From JAGOEF01 sp964511665 (GTDB lineage Bacteria; Bacteroidota; Bacteroidia; Bacteroidales; ML635J-15): 64,000 nucleotides of DNA. Positions 35,582-45,805 of the stretch are shown one piece after another. A model generated the notes under the pieces. It saw only the letters and a list, made by a program, of their open reading frames with translations, did not search any database and was not told the origin of the DNA. Made by a program: the position numbers and the translations under genes. Within the stretch, counting starts at the first letter, position 1. Every line of letters starts with the position of its first letter. The stretch is from contig CAZEHA010000008.1 of the NCBI GenBank assembly GCA_964511665.1, positions 1 to 64,000 of the forward strand. The letters are read 5' to 3'.

Positions 35582-36677
35582 GGGCAAGTTCCAGTACTTT
35601 TTTTGCAATGATATCGGCTGAATTGTGAATTGCCAGTTTTTGTATATTCTTGCTTAACTCAAATTGCATGTCTTTGTTTTCGATAAGTGCTTTCACTTGT
35701 GGAAACAAGGCGTGCATGGCTTCGGTGTCGCGAACCATTAAGGCTGCATTTTTGTTGACCAAGGCCATGGCATTTTTTGTTTGATGATCTTCGGAGACAT
35801 TAGGTGATGGAACAAAAATGGCAGGTTTGGCCACAAGACAAAGTTCCGAAATTGTGCTGGCCCCTGCACGCGAAATTACCACATCGGCAACAGAAAAGGC
35901 CAGGTCCATACGATAAATAAAGTCGTATGGAAATATTAGACTATCCGATGAGTTGGCAGCACACTCAATGGCTTTCTGGTAAAAGCTTTTCCCTGTTTGC
36001 CATAATACCTGAACATTGTTGTTTGCAAAGAATTCGCGGTTGGCGGCAATGCTTTGGTTTATGGTTAATGCCCCTAAGCTTCCTCCAACCGATAATACAA
36101 CAGGTAAATCGGCACGTAAACCAAAGAAGTTCAATGCTTCTTCGCGTTTATCGTTAATATTAAGAATGTCTTGTCGTACGGGGTTTCCGGTAAATATTAT
36201 TTTTTCTTTCGGAAAGAATTTTTCAAGATTGTCATATGCAACGCAAATAGCCCTGACCTTTTTAGCCAATAAGCGATTGGTAATACCCGGAAATGAATTT
36301 TGTTCCTGAATAAGGCAGGGGATCTTTTTTCGCGAAGCTGCTCTAAGCAACGGACCACTTGCATAACCTCCCACGCCAACAGCTGCATCAGGCGAGAATT
36401 CTTTAATAATTCTGCGAGCTTTATGCATACTACGTATGAGACCTTCAATGAAACGAAACATTTTTAACGATGGCTTGCGCGGAAAACCCATAACGGGAAG
36501 TCCTATTATTGGGTAACCGGCTTGTGGAACCTTTTCCATTTCCATGCGCCCCTCGGCGCCTACAAACAAAATATTCGTTTCGGGAGCCGCTTTTTTTATG
36601 GCATTGGCAATGGCTATAGCCGGAAAGATATGCCCACCTGTACCACCTCCGCTGATTATTATATTCTTTGTTTTCAT
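35571..36677 (-). CDS. murG: Lipid II synthase MurG (GlcNAc transferase)
   Basis: A 368-residue GT28 glycosyltransferase that adds GlcNAc to lipid I at the inner face of the membrane. The GGGTGGHIFPA loop, VGVGGYASGP, the second glycine loop SVGGSLGALTIN and the UDP-binding VISRAGASTISEL with QTKNA are all visible. It overlaps ftsW by 4 bp. Confidence 0.98.
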   Translation of the reverse strand: MKTKNIIISGGGTGGHIFPAIAIANAIKKAAPETNILFVGAEGRMEMEKVPQAGYPIIGLPVMGFPRKPSLKMFRFIEGLIRSMHKARRIIKEFSPDAAVGVGGYASGPLLRAASRKKIPCLIQEQNSFPGITNRLLAKKVRAICVAYDNLEKFFPKEKIIFTGNPVRQDILNINDKREEALNFFGLRADLPVVLSVGGSLGALTINQSIAANREFFANNNVQVLWQTGKSFYQKAIECAANSSDSLIFPYDFIYRMDLAFSVADVVISRAGASTISELCLVAKPAIFVPSPNVSEDHQTKNAMALVNKNAALMVRDTEAMHALFPQVKALIENKDMQFELSKNIQKLAIHNSADIIAKKVLELAHEK

Positions 36678-37888
36678 TTGCTTTCTTCTGGTGATACCTC
36701 TGCCCCGATTATGGGATTTGATTGTTCACTTTCTTCTTTCATCTCATCTTTCTTTTTTGCTTCGGTTTCGTTAACCTCACGGCTAATGCTTAGAATAATA
36801 CCTACACCTAGACTAAGGAATACAATAGATGTGCCCCCCATGCTTACAAATGGAAGTGTTTGACCGGTAACAGGCAGTATATTTACCGAAACTGCCATAT
36901 GCGAAAATGCCTGAAACACCAATAGCAATCCTAAGCCACAAGCCGAATACGCACCAAATTTTCGGTCAACCTTTTTTACAATTATTATAACCCTGTAAAA
37001 CAGAAACACATACAATGCTATCAATATAAGGGCACCAATTATATATCCGTACTCTTCAACAATAATGGCAAAAATAAAATCGGAATAGGGGTGAGGTAAT
37101 ATATTTCTTTGCACAGAGTTACCGGGGCCTTTCCCGAATATTCCGGCAGATGCCACTGCAATTTTTGCCTGATTTGCCTGAAAATTTCCTTCGCTTTCGG
37201 GATTTACAAAATCTTCGATGCGCTTTTGTGCTGTTCCTAAGCGGCTCTCAACAGGGCTTATTTGAACAATCACAATAAACAGCCCTATTGCTGCAATGCC
37301 TATCGCCATTACCGACAACAAATATTTGTATTTTACCTGACCGACAAAGAACAATACCATCGACACACCAAACAGTAATGCAGACGTAGAAATATCAGCA
37401 GGAAAAATTAATCCACAGACTAATAACACCGGTAGCATGAGATACTTAAGCATTCCTTTGAATGATTTTATTTCGTCTTCTCTCACTGCCATTACACGTG
37501 CCAAATACATAATCAGGGCTATTTTGGCAAAATCGCTTGTTTGAAACGTAATGCCACCCGGCAACTCTATCCATCGGCTGGCCTGGTTAAGGCTCATCCC
37601 CCACAGTAAAGTTACGAGTAACAGAAATACTGCCAGATAAAAGGCCATTTGCGAAAGTTTGCTAAAGTATTTATAGGGTATGCGATGCACCACAAAAATA
37701 ATACTGAACCCTATAATAAGAATGGCACCCTGCCTTAACAAATAGTGAGTGGCATTGCCTCCGAAAAACTTATAGGCAAGTGTTCCCGAAGCGCTGTAAA
37801 CAGCCAACAGAGAATAGAACGAGAGTATAACCAGTATCGTCCAGATTACCTTATCACCTTTTATATTATTTCTAAGAAAATCGATCAT
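36674..37888 (-). CDS. ftsW: Peptidoglycan glycosyltransferase FtsW
   Basis: A 404-residue SEDS family protein with about ten transmembrane segments and a charged C-terminal tail. Conserved segments include QTSDFAKIALIMYLAR, the region with the catalytic Asp (VEEYGYIIGALIL) and LPVTGQTLPFVSMGGTSI. It polymerises septal glycan together with FtsI. It overlaps murD by 1 bp and murG by 4 bp. Confidence 0.96.
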   Translation of the reverse strand: MIDFLRNNIKGDKVIWTILVILSFYSLLAVYSASGTLAYKFFGGNATHYLLRQGAILIIGFSIIFVVHRIPYKYFSKLSQMAFYLAVFLLLVTLLWGMSLNQASRWIELPGGITFQTSDFAKIALIMYLARVMAVREDEIKSFKGMLKYLMLPVLLVCGLIFPADISTSALLFGVSMVLFFVGQVKYKYLLSVMAIGIAAIGLFIVIVQISPVESRLGTAQKRIEDFVNPESEGNFQANQAKIAVASAGIFGKGPGNSVQRNILPHPYSDFIFAIIVEEYGYIIGALILIALYVFLFYRVIIIVKKVDRKFGAYSACGLGLLLVFQAFSHMAVSVNILPVTGQTLPFVSMGGTSIVFLSLGVGIILSISREVNETEAKKKDEMKEESEQSNPIIGAEVSPEESK

Positions 37889-39231
37889 TACAGATTTCTT
37901 ACAGCTTTTTTAAACAGATAACCGCGTTCTTCGTAATTTTTAAAGAGATCGAAACTGGCGCAGGCAGGCGACAGCAATACTACATCGTTGTTGGTGGCAA
38001 GGCGATAAGCGGCCGTTACTGCATCGTCCATCGAAGTAGTATCTACTATTTTGGGTACAATTTCATCGAAAGCTGCGTGAATTTTACTGTTGTCGGTGCC
38101 CAAACAAACAATGGCTTTCACTTTTTGCTTCACCAAATCGGTAAGCATCGAATAGTCGTTGCCCTTGTCAACACCTCCAACAATCCATACAGTGGGTTGT
38201 TTCATGCATTCGAGTGCATACCAGGCCGAGTTAACGTTGGTGGCTTTTGAATCGTTAATAAATTCGATGCCATGTACTTTAATAACCGGTTCCAGTCGGT
38301 GTTCCACATTTTTAAAATCCATCAGGCTTTCGCGAATAATGTCTTTGCGAATGTCGAGAACGTGGGCCACTATCGATGCTGCCATCGAGTTGTAGGCATT
38401 GTGCTTGCCTTGCAATGCGAGTTCGTGTATTGTCATAGTCATTACGGTTTTATTATTATCGATAATTTGAATTTTTTCGTCTTTGATTATTGCTCCCGAT
38501 TGTGGCTTGGCATCCGATAAGGTGAAAGGGAATTGTTTGGCAATTGGCTGAATGTTTTCAAGCTCCTGTAAAATGCTTGTGTCGTCGGAACAATAAATAA
38601 ATACATCACTTTCGGTCTGATTCTGAAGAATTCGGAATTTTGAGTTGACGTAGTTCTGAAATTTATATTCGTACCTGTCGAGATGATCGGGAGTAATATT
38701 CATTAAAACAGCCAGTTCTGCCCTGAATTGAAACATGCCATCGAGTTGAAAGCTGCTGAGTTCTAATACGTAGTAGTCGTATTTTTTCTCGGCAACCTGT
38801 AGTGCAAAGCTTTGACCAACATTTCCGGCAAGTCCTACATTAAGTCCTGCTTTTTTTAATATGTGGTAGGTGAGCAGGGTGGTGGTGGTTTTTCCGTTAC
38901 TGCCTGTAATACATATTTTAATGGCATTGGTGTAACGGGCAGCAAATTCAATTTCCGAAATCACAGGAATTCCCAATGTATGCAATTTTTGTATAATGGC
39001 AGCCTTGTCGGGGATTCCGGGACTTTTAATTACTTCGCTTGCATCAACAATCTTAAACTCAGTATGTTGTTTCTCTTCGAATTCGATACCGTGATTAGTA
39101 AGCATATCACGGTATTTGGGAGCAATTTCTCCCATGTCGGAAACAAACACACTATAGCCTTTTGCAGCAGCTAATATAGCCGAGCCAACACCACTTTCTC
39201 CTGCACCCAATATGGCAATTTTTGTTTTCAA
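37888..39231 (-). CDS. murD: UDP-N-acetylmuramoylalanine--D-glutamate ligase
   Basis: A 447-residue Mur ligase adding D-Glu. The N-terminal GAGESGVGSAILA, the P-loop TGSNGKTTTTLL, LELSSFQLD, NITPDHLDRY, FINDSKATN and the late LLSPACASFDLFKNYEERG are diagnostic. It lies 1 bp after mraY and overlaps ftsW by 1 bp. Confidence 0.98.
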   Translation of the reverse strand: MKTKIAILGAGESGVGSAILAAAKGYSVFVSDMGEIAPKYRDMLTNHGIEFEEKQHTEFKIVDASEVIKSPGIPDKAAIIQKLHTLGIPVISEIEFAARYTNAIKICITGSNGKTTTTLLTYHILKKAGLNVGLAGNVGQSFALQVAEKKYDYYVLELSSFQLDGMFQFRAELAVLMNITPDHLDRYEYKFQNYVNSKFRILQNQTESDVFIYCSDDTSILQELENIQPIAKQFPFTLSDAKPQSGAIIKDEKIQIIDNNKTVMTMTIHELALQGKHNAYNSMAASIVAHVLDIRKDIIRESLMDFKNVEHRLEPVIKVHGIEFINDSKATNVNSAWYALECMKQPTVWIVGGVDKGNDYSMLTDLVKQKVKAIVCLGTDNSKIHAAFDEIVPKIVDTTSMDDAVTAAYRLATNNDVVLLSPACASFDLFKNYEERGYLFKKAVRNL

Positions 39232-39232
39232 C

Positions 39233-40489
39233 TTATCGAAGTTTTAATGTTACAATGGCAATAACAGCCAGCATAAGACCCACAATCCAGAAACGCGCTA
39301 CAATTTTAGGTTCGGGATATCCTTTTTTCTGATAATGGTGGTGCAGTGGCGACATCAGAAAAATCCGCCTGCCTTCGCCGTATTTGCGTTTGGTGTACTT
39401 GAACCATGTAACCTGTAATATCACCGAAAGGCTCTCCATAAAGAATACTCCGCACAGAATGGGCAACAACAATTCTTTTTTGATAATTATGGCAAATACG
39501 GCAATTATGCCTCCAATGGCCAAACTGCCGGTGTCGCCCATAAATACCTGTGCAGGAAATGAATTGTACCATAAAAACCCGATGGTGGCACCAATGAATG
39601 CGGCCATATACACCACCAGTTCTCCGGTATGTGGAATATACATGATATGCAGATAATCGGCTGCTACAATGTTTCCCGATACATAGGCAAGTATGCCCAG
39701 AGTAACCCCGATAATCGACGAGGTGCCTGCCGCCAGACCGTCGAGGCCATCGGTAAGGTTAGCTCCGTTCGATACGGCTGTAATAATGAGAATGGTTATA
39801 ATTACAAAAATTATCCATGCAAACTTGTACTTTATATTGTCGCCCAGGAAATCAACAAATTTCACGTAGTTGAACTCATTGTTTTTTACAAACGGTATTG
39901 TGGTACGTGTCGATTTTATGTCGTGATACATCACATCACCATCTTCGCAATTGCTTATGGTAATGTCGTCGCCTATTACTTTTTGATCGGCTGTTGCCGG
40001 CTGTTGTGTCTTCACCCTGATAACTACGTCGTTGCTGTAGTATAGAGTCAGACCCACAATTAAACCCAATGTAATCTGTCCCAGTATTTTGTATTTTCCG
40101 GGGAGACCTTTTTTATTCTTTTTAAATACCTTGATGTAATCGTCGATGAACCCGATTGCTCCGAGCCATATTGTTGTGATGAGCATTAAAACAACATACA
40201 CATTGTCGAGCTTTGCCCATAGCAGCACCGGAAGTATAATTGAAAGCAGAATAATTATGCCTCCCATGGTTGGAGTTCCTTTTTTCTGCATTTGGCCTTC
40301 GAGACCCAGATCGCGTATTTCTTCACCAATTTGAAGTCGCTGCAGTTTTCTGATAATACGCTTTCCGAAAAGCATCGAAATTATGAGCGATGTAATAATT
40401 GTCATTGCAGCCCTGAAGGTGATAAATTGTACTACCCCTGCTCCGGGTACGTTCAACTGATCGAGATATTGAAATAGATAATATAACAT
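39233..40489 (-). CDS. mraY: Phospho-N-acetylmuramoyl-pentapeptide transferase MraY
   Basis: A 418-residue integral membrane enzyme making lipid I from UDP-MurNAc-pentapeptide and undecaprenyl phosphate. KKGTPTMGG, the Asp pair near GFIDDYIKV, NLTDGLDGLA, MGDTGSLA and MSPLHHHYQ are visible. It is about 58 residues longer than the E. coli enzyme because of an extracytoplasmic or loop stretch near residues 155-215, a feature usual for Bacteroidota MraY. Confidence 0.97.
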   Translation of the reverse strand: MLYYLFQYLDQLNVPGAGVVQFITFRAAMTIITSLIISMLFGKRIIRKLQRLQIGEEIRDLGLEGQMQKKGTPTMGGIIILLSIILPVLLWAKLDNVYVVLMLITTIWLGAIGFIDDYIKVFKKNKKGLPGKYKILGQITLGLIVGLTLYYSNDVVIRVKTQQPATADQKVIGDDITISNCEDGDVMYHDIKSTRTTIPFVKNNEFNYVKFVDFLGDNIKYKFAWIIFVIITILIITAVSNGANLTDGLDGLAAGTSSIIGVTLGILAYVSGNIVAADYLHIMYIPHTGELVVYMAAFIGATIGFLWYNSFPAQVFMGDTGSLAIGGIIAVFAIIIKKELLLPILCGVFFMESLSVILQVTWFKYTKRKYGEGRRIFLMSPLHHHYQKKGYPEPKIVARFWIVGLMLAVIAIVTLKLR

Positions 40490-41946
40490 TATGATAGGTT
40501 ATTTAGAATTTCTAAAACTATTTCGCGGTCGTCGAAGTGGTGTTTAACTCCTTCTATTTCCTGATATGTTTCGTGACCCTTTCCGGCAATTAAAATCACG
40601 TCGCCGGGTTGTGCCAGCATACATGCTGTTCTGATAGCTTCGCGACGATCGGTTATTTTCAAGGTCTTTGTTTTGTAGTCGATGGCTAAGCCTTTTTCCA
40701 TGTGCGAAATTATGTCTTCGGGCTTTTCGAAACGCGGATTGTCGCTGGTAAGAATAAGTTTGTTGCTATGAAGGGCAGCCACTCTTGCCATTTCGGGGCG
40801 CTTGGTTTTGTCGCGATTGCCACCGGCACCAACCACGGTAATAATGCGCGCGCCGCTTATTTTTATTTGCGAAATGGTAAGAAGCACGTTATTAAGGGCA
40901 TCGGGAGTATGCGCATAATCAACTATGGCTGTAATATCGTTTTGGCTTCTGAAAGTTTGAAACCTGCCATCAACAGCATGAAGAGAACTAATTATAGATA
41001 ATGATTCCTGCGATTCGAACCCGAGAAGCATTGCAGTTCCGTATATGGCCAATAGATTATATGCATTGAACCGCCCTGTGAAGTGCGACCACATTTCGTT
41101 CCTGTTGATATTCAGTAACATGCCATTGAAGTCGCTTTCAAGTATCTGAGCTTTGAAATCGGCAGGGTGCATCAGCGAATAGCTATGTTTGCTTGCATTG
41201 CTGTTTTGAAGCATTACTTCACCATTCTTATCGTCGATGTTGGTTAAGGCAAACGCCTCCTTTGGAAGCATATCGAAGAACGCCTTTTTGGCTTTTATGT
41301 ACTCTGAAAATGTGTGGTGATAATCGAGGTGATCGTGAGTAATATTTGTAAAGATACCTCCGGTAAAACAGAGTGCAGTAACCCTGTGCTGCACAATAGC
41401 ATGAGAGCTAACTTCCATAAAACAATACTCACACCCACGTTCTACCATATCGGCAAGCATACGGTTCAGGCTCAGACTATCAGGGGTGGTGTGGCTGGCC
41501 GGAATGCTTTCGCCATCGATAATGTTTTTAACGGTACTGAGTAATCCTGCTTTGAATCCTGCTTTGGTCACCAGATTATATAAGGTGGTTGCAATGGTGG
41601 TTTTTCCGTTGGTGCCGGTTACTCCAACCAATTTTATTTTTTCTGACGGAAAACCGTAAAAAGCGGCTGATGCTTTGGCTAGAGCAATAGAAGCGTTTTC
41701 GGCCTGAATGTAGCACACTTTTTTATTGATAACTTTGGGCAATTCTTCACAAATTATAGCAACGGCTCCCGATTCAATGGCTTGAGGTATAAATTGATGT
41801 CCGTCGGTTGTAGCACCTCTTACAGCAACGAATAATGTGCCCGGCTCCACTTTTCTGGAATCGAAAACAATGTGACTGAAAGAGTCAACACCGTTGTCAA
41901 TTACTTGTTTGGTGGCAATATGTAGCAATATTTCGTTCAGTTTCAT
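40489..41946 (-). CDS. murE: UDP-MurNAc-tripeptide synthetase, predicted meso-DAP adding
   Basis: A 485-residue Mur ligase. The P-loop GVTGTNGKTTIAT, MEVSSHAIVQHRV, NITHDHLDYH, DYAHTPDAL and VGAGGNRDKTKRPEM are present. The specificity motif reads DNPR (in LTSDNPRFEKPEDI), which in this family marks enzymes adding meso-diaminopimelate rather than L-lysine. It shares 1 bp with both ftsI and mraY. Confidence 0.97.
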   Translation of the reverse strand: MKLNEILLHIATKQVIDNGVDSFSHIVFDSRKVEPGTLFVAVRGATTDGHQFIPQAIESGAVAIICEELPKVINKKVCYIQAENASIALAKASAAFYGFPSEKIKLVGVTGTNGKTTIATTLYNLVTKAGFKAGLLSTVKNIIDGESIPASHTTPDSLSLNRMLADMVERGCEYCFMEVSSHAIVQHRVTALCFTGGIFTNITHDHLDYHHTFSEYIKAKKAFFDMLPKEAFALTNIDDKNGEVMLQNSNASKHSYSLMHPADFKAQILESDFNGMLLNINRNEMWSHFTGRFNAYNLLAIYGTAMLLGFESQESLSIISSLHAVDGRFQTFRSQNDITAIVDYAHTPDALNNVLLTISQIKISGARIITVVGAGGNRDKTKRPEMARVAALHSNKLILTSDNPRFEKPEDIISHMEKGLAIDYKTKTLKITDRREAIRTACMLAQPGDVILIAGKGHETYQEIEGVKHHFDDREIVLEILNNLS

Positions 41947-44045
41947 TATCTCAATTTCAGCTTAATTGTTTGACCTTGTTTAAATGCTTGATTTGGGCCG
42001 GGTTCCTGACTGATTATTTTGCCTCTGCCTTCGATGTTTACTTTAAGTCCGCGCTCTTCGAGAACAATTAACGCATCGCGTATGCCCATACCCCTTACAT
42101 CGGGTATCTGACTCATATTCGAAAAATTACGCGGATAATATTTTACCTGACGATTCTCGATATAGGGTTTCGAAAACTGACCCTGAATAGCCATGCTGTT
42201 GTCGGTTTCAAAACCCAGAATTCGGTAAATCTTAGTGATTTCGGTTCTGTATCCGGTTTTAGCCTGAGGAATGATGGTGTCGAAAGAGAAATTCTCGTTA
42301 TATGCGGTGGCAATATCGGTAGCATGTATGCGGTCGGCAATTTCTTTGAAAACAGGACCCGCTACTGCATTGGCATAATAGCCGGTGGTTTTATCGGGTT
42401 GATTTATCACCACTATGCACGAATATTTTGGGTTTTCGGCGGGGAAGTAGCCGGCAAACGAAGCCTGATATTCGTGATCGATACCGGCCTTCCCGTAGTC
42501 GGTTTGGGCAGTTCCCGTTTTTCCGGCAATGCGGTAATTGTTGTTAAGTAAATTTTTTGCAGTACCTCTGGTTACAACGCCTTCGAGCATTTCCTGAACG
42601 GCCTTAACCGTTTTTTCGCTGCAAATCGATTCGTCGATTACTTCGGTTTCAAACTTTTTTATCACATTACCGCGGTACGATAAATGTTCAATAAATCGTG
42701 GCTTAACCATTTTCCCATTGTTGGCGATTGCATTGTAAAAGGTGAGCATTTGCAGTGGAGTCATCAGCAATTCGTAACCAATCGACATTTGGGTAAGTGT
42801 AATTTTCGACCATCCTTCCGAAGGTCTTCTGATTGTTGGAACGGCTTCTCCGGGAATTTCGACACCCAGTGTTTCATGTAAGTGCATTGAATATAATTGG
42901 TCGATAAAAACCTCTTTACGATAATTGAAACTATTATAAATCATTTTAGAGATACCCACATTCGATGAGTATTCGAAAGCTTCACGCAGGGTAATTTTTC
43001 CGTATCCTCCTTCGTGCGAGTCTTTCATTTCTTTGCCATGGAAGGTATATTTGCCATTTCCGGTATCAACAGTGTCGTCGGGGTTAACCCCTCCTGCTTC
43101 AAGTGCGGCAATCATCGAAGCCAGTTTAAATGTTGATCCCGGATCGCGTGCCTCGCCAATGGCATAATTAAAGGTTTCGGCATAGTTGCCGTTTTGGTCC
43201 CGTGTGAGGTTTGCAATGGCTCTTATTTTTCCGGTTTCCACTTCCATTACAATGGCGCAACCGTGATGGGCATTATGGTGCTTTAGCCTGCGTTCCAGTG
43301 CTGTTTCGGTTACATCTTGCAAATTGATATCGATAGTTGTTATTAAATCGTATCCGTCTTGAGGCGTTACCTCGTTGCCGTCTTTTACCGGCATCCACTG
43401 ATTACCACTGATGCGTCTTTTCACGGTTTTGCCTGCTATGCCACGCAATTCTTTGTCGTAGGCCAATTCTAAACCAACACCTTTGCGTTTGTCTGAATCT
43501 ACTTTTCCAATGGTGCGTTTTGCCAGCATTCCAAATGGGAGTTCTCGTTCGCTATATTCATGAACGAGTAATCCGCCTTCAATTTGACCATAACGAAGGA
43601 TGGGAAAAGTTTTAATGGTTTTTAGTTGATCAAAACTTACTTTGCTGCTTATTCTGTAATACCGCAGTCCGTTGTCGCGGCACGCTGTTATTTCGCGATA
43701 GTATTGGTTTCTTGTTTTGTTGGGCAGTAATTGCTCAAGGCACAAGCATAAACTATCTATCTCTTTCGAAAACACATCTGCTTTTATGCCATTGCTATTA
43801 GGGTCGATAGCTACTTCGTAATAGGGCACCGAGGTGGCAAGAACGCGACCATCGAAAGCACAAATATCGCCTCTGATGGGCTCAATAACAAAAACACGGG
43901 TTCGGTTACTGGTGCTTTTCTCGATGATTTCTTCGTCGAAAAAAACGAAAAGGTGAATGGTTTTGCCAAAGATGAAAATGCTGACTGCCAGCAATATAAA
44001 ATGTATCAGCTTTACTCTCCACAATATTTCGGTTCTTGGTGTCAT
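41946..44045 (-). CDS. ftsI: Septal peptidoglycan transpeptidase FtsI (class B PBP)
   Basis: A 699-residue bitopic penicillin-binding protein. A TM helix at residues about 12-32 is followed by the pedestal domain. The transpeptidase domain has the active-site serine in PGSTFKLAS, the SSNVG motif and AGKTGTAQ. A single PASTA-like domain closes the protein (IPDVRGMGIRDALIVLEE to the end). It cross-links septal glycan made by FtsW. It overlaps ftsL by 4 bp and murE by 1 bp. Confidence 0.96.
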   Translation of the reverse strand: MTPRTEILWRVKLIHFILLAVSIFIFGKTIHLFVFFDEEIIEKSTSNRTRVFVIEPIRGDICAFDGRVLATSVPYYEVAIDPNSNGIKADVFSKEIDSLCLCLEQLLPNKTRNQYYREITACRDNGLRYYRISSKVSFDQLKTIKTFPILRYGQIEGGLLVHEYSERELPFGMLAKRTIGKVDSDKRKGVGLELAYDKELRGIAGKTVKRRISGNQWMPVKDGNEVTPQDGYDLITTIDINLQDVTETALERRLKHHNAHHGCAIVMEVETGKIRAIANLTRDQNGNYAETFNYAIGEARDPGSTFKLASMIAALEAGGVNPDDTVDTGNGKYTFHGKEMKDSHEGGYGKITLREAFEYSSNVGISKMIYNSFNYRKEVFIDQLYSMHLHETLGVEIPGEAVPTIRRPSEGWSKITLTQMSIGYELLMTPLQMLTFYNAIANNGKMVKPRFIEHLSYRGNVIKKFETEVIDESICSEKTVKAVQEMLEGVVTRGTAKNLLNNNYRIAGKTGTAQTDYGKAGIDHEYQASFAGYFPAENPKYSCIVVINQPDKTTGYYANAVAGPVFKEIADRIHATDIATAYNENFSFDTIIPQAKTGYRTEITKIYRILGFETDNSMAIQGQFSKPYIENRQVKYYPRNFSNMSQIPDVRGMGIRDALIVLEERGLKVNIEGRGKIISQEPGPNQAFKQGQTIKLKLR

Positions 44046-44419
44046 GGCTTCGCCTCCTTATAAAACACTTTTACTGGAGGAGTCGACGATTCTGTGAGTT
44101 CAGAGCCATTTTCTCTTAACAGGCGCATAACTTCAGAACGACGGCTTTTTCGCATCAAAACCGATTGTGTGGCAATTTTTTCGGAACGCAGCTCCGATAT
44201 TTCTTTCTTTAAGCTTTCGGTTTCTATAAATACCCGTTCGGCATGGTATCGATTGGCAATATAAATTAACGCTAAAACGGCAAGTAATACCAAAAAGGGA
44301 AATTGTTTTCTAACCACGTCTTCGGTAAGGATTGAACCACTCATCAGACCCTGCAGCGTTTTGCGAATCTGACGCCGGTTCTTGTTGGTTTTTATGTCCT
44401 TTTCTTTTGTTTTAGCCAT
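44042..44419 (-). CDS. ftsL: FtsL-like cell division protein
   Basis: A 125-residue bitopic protein from the ATG at 44419. A basic cytoplasmic end of about 45 residues is followed by a TM helix near FPFLVLLAVLALIYIANRY and then a coiled-coil helix (FIETESLKKEISELRSEK). FtsL sequences are poorly conserved; topology, size and the place between rsmH and ftsI give the call. The start overlaps the rsmH 3' end by 8 bp. Confidence 0.85.
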   Translation of the reverse strand: MAKTKEKDIKTNKNRRQIRKTLQGLMSGSILTEDVVRKQFPFLVLLAVLALIYIANRYHAERVFIETESLKKEISELRSEKIATQSVLMRKSRRSEVMRLLRENGSELTESSTPPVKVFYKEAKP

Positions 44420-45317
44420 GGTTTGTGCGTATTGCAATTCGTAGTTTTGCCGAACGCGAGCGCGAATTGGCGGCAAATTCGTTCTCATCGGGAACAATTA
44501 CCTTGCGATTTACTGCCCGCCATGGACCCGGCTTCAAACCGTATATGTCGTGTTCTTCTTTGCCGAAGCGATTTCCCGATTTAATAAAATTCTTCACAAG
44601 CCTATCTTCAAGCGAGTGGTACGATATCACCGACAGTCGGCCATTGGGTCTGATGCAATGTCGGCAGGCTTCGAGAAAATCGACCAGGGCATTTATTTCG
44701 TCGTTCACCTCAATGCGCAGGGCCTGAAAAACCTGAGCCAGGATTTTATTGCGGGTTTTATGGTTACAATATTTTTCAACAATGCCAACAAAAACGGGAG
44801 TTGCGCAAATGTTTTCAACGGCTCTTATTGATGTGATATCGGCTGCAAGTTTATGGGCAAAAGTCAATTCACCATAATTGCGGAACAGCTCGGTTAACTG
44901 CTTCTCGTTGTAAGTTGCTACAATATGGCCTGCATTCATAAGAGAATCTTTGTTCATTCTCATGTCGAGCTCACCACTGCTTTTATATGAAAAACCCCTT
45001 TCATCGTTGTCGAAATGATGCGATGAAACCCCCAAATCGGCCAATACTCCGTCGACAGCATCAATCTTTAAATACTTTAAATAGTTCCTGAGATATCTGA
45101 AATTTCCATGAATAAACACGCAACGCGCATCGGCGGGCACATTCACCCTGGCTGCTTCATCCTGATCGATAACCAACAGTCTTCCTTGATTACCCAGAGC
45201 TTTTAGTATTTCGCGACTGTGACCGCCACCGCCAAACGTAGCATCAACATAGATACCTGCCTGGTTGATATCCAGACCGGCAACGCTTTCGGTTAGCAGT
45301 ACAGGTGCGTGATACAT
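44412..45317 (-). CDS. rsmH: 16S rRNA m4C1402 methyltransferase RsmH
   Basis: A 301-residue SAM-dependent methyltransferase. VDATFGGGGHSREIL forms the SAM loop; DGVLADLGVSSHHFD, ERGFSYKSSGELDMRM and the late ISYHSLEDRLVKNF are conserved. It methylates N4 of C1402 in 16S rRNA. It is 2 bp downstream of mraZ, the standard cluster start. Confidence 0.97.
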   Translation of the reverse strand: MYHAPVLLTESVAGLDINQAGIYVDATFGGGGHSREILKALGNQGRLLVIDQDEAARVNVPADARCVFIHGNFRYLRNYLKYLKIDAVDGVLADLGVSSHHFDNDERGFSYKSSGELDMRMNKDSLMNAGHIVATYNEKQLTELFRNYGELTFAHKLAADITSIRAVENICATPVFVGIVEKYCNHKTRNKILAQVFQALRIEVNDEINALVDFLEACRHCIRPNGRLSVISYHSLEDRLVKNFIKSGNRFGKEEHDIYGLKPGPWRAVNRKVIVPDENEFAANSRSRSAKLRIAIRTNHG

Positions 45318-45319
45318 AG

Positions 45320-45784
45320 TTATTCGTTGTCGAAATAAAAGTCTCCTCCCAAAATCTTCTCTGCAAGATTGGCTACATCGGTTTCACTGCTTTTTCGGCT
45401 GTTGTAATGTTGCGATGCCCAAATCTCAATTTTACCGTCCTGACCGGCAAATACCAGCTCGTTGCCATTGCTTTCGAGATATTCGGAAAGTTTCTTAGGT
45501 ATTAAAATTCTTCCATTACCATCGAGCAATATTTCGGCGGTGCCGCGATAGAACTCTCTTAAGAATACTGCGTGTTCGCGATTGAAAGGATTCAAACGTT
45601 TTTTTATGATTCTGTTTTGCCTTTCCCATTCGGCTATGGGATACAGTAAAAGGCATTTTTCATATAAATCGCGTTTTAACACAAAATGTTCTTGTTCTTG
45701 TGCCGGCAATTGCCTTTTTAAGGATGCCGGAAACAACACTCTTCCTCTGTTATCTAATTTACAACTGTATTCGCCTACAAACAT
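45320..45784 (-). CDS. mraZ: Transcriptional regulator MraZ
   Basis: A 154-residue AbrB-like protein with two SpoVT/AbrB-type halves: the first has the CKLDNRGRVLFPASLKRQL segment and the second LLDGNGRILIPKKLSEYL. In E. coli, MraZ binds repeats of TGGGN spaced by 5 nt upstream of its own gene and represses the cluster. Matching repeats are seen upstream here. It heads the 15-kb division cluster. Confidence 0.96.
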   Translation of the reverse strand: MFVGEYSCKLDNRGRVLFPASLKRQLPAQEQEHFVLKRDLYEKCLLLYPIAEWERQNRIIKKRLNPFNREHAVFLREFYRGTAEILLDGNGRILIPKKLSEYLESNGNELVFAGQDGKIEIWASQHYNSRKSSETDVANLAEKILGGDFYFDNE

Positions 45785-45805
45785 AATTCTTACGGTTTAG
45801 TGTCG

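Noticed and set aside
39860..40030. Extra segment of MraY compared with E. coli
   Set aside because: Longer MraY proteins are usual in Bacteroidota, so this is a lineage feature rather than something new.
30227..45784. Absence of murF and ddl from the division cluster as a sign of a broken cluster
   Set aside because: These genes are usually outside the cluster in Bacteroidota and the remaining genes are tightly packed without scars.
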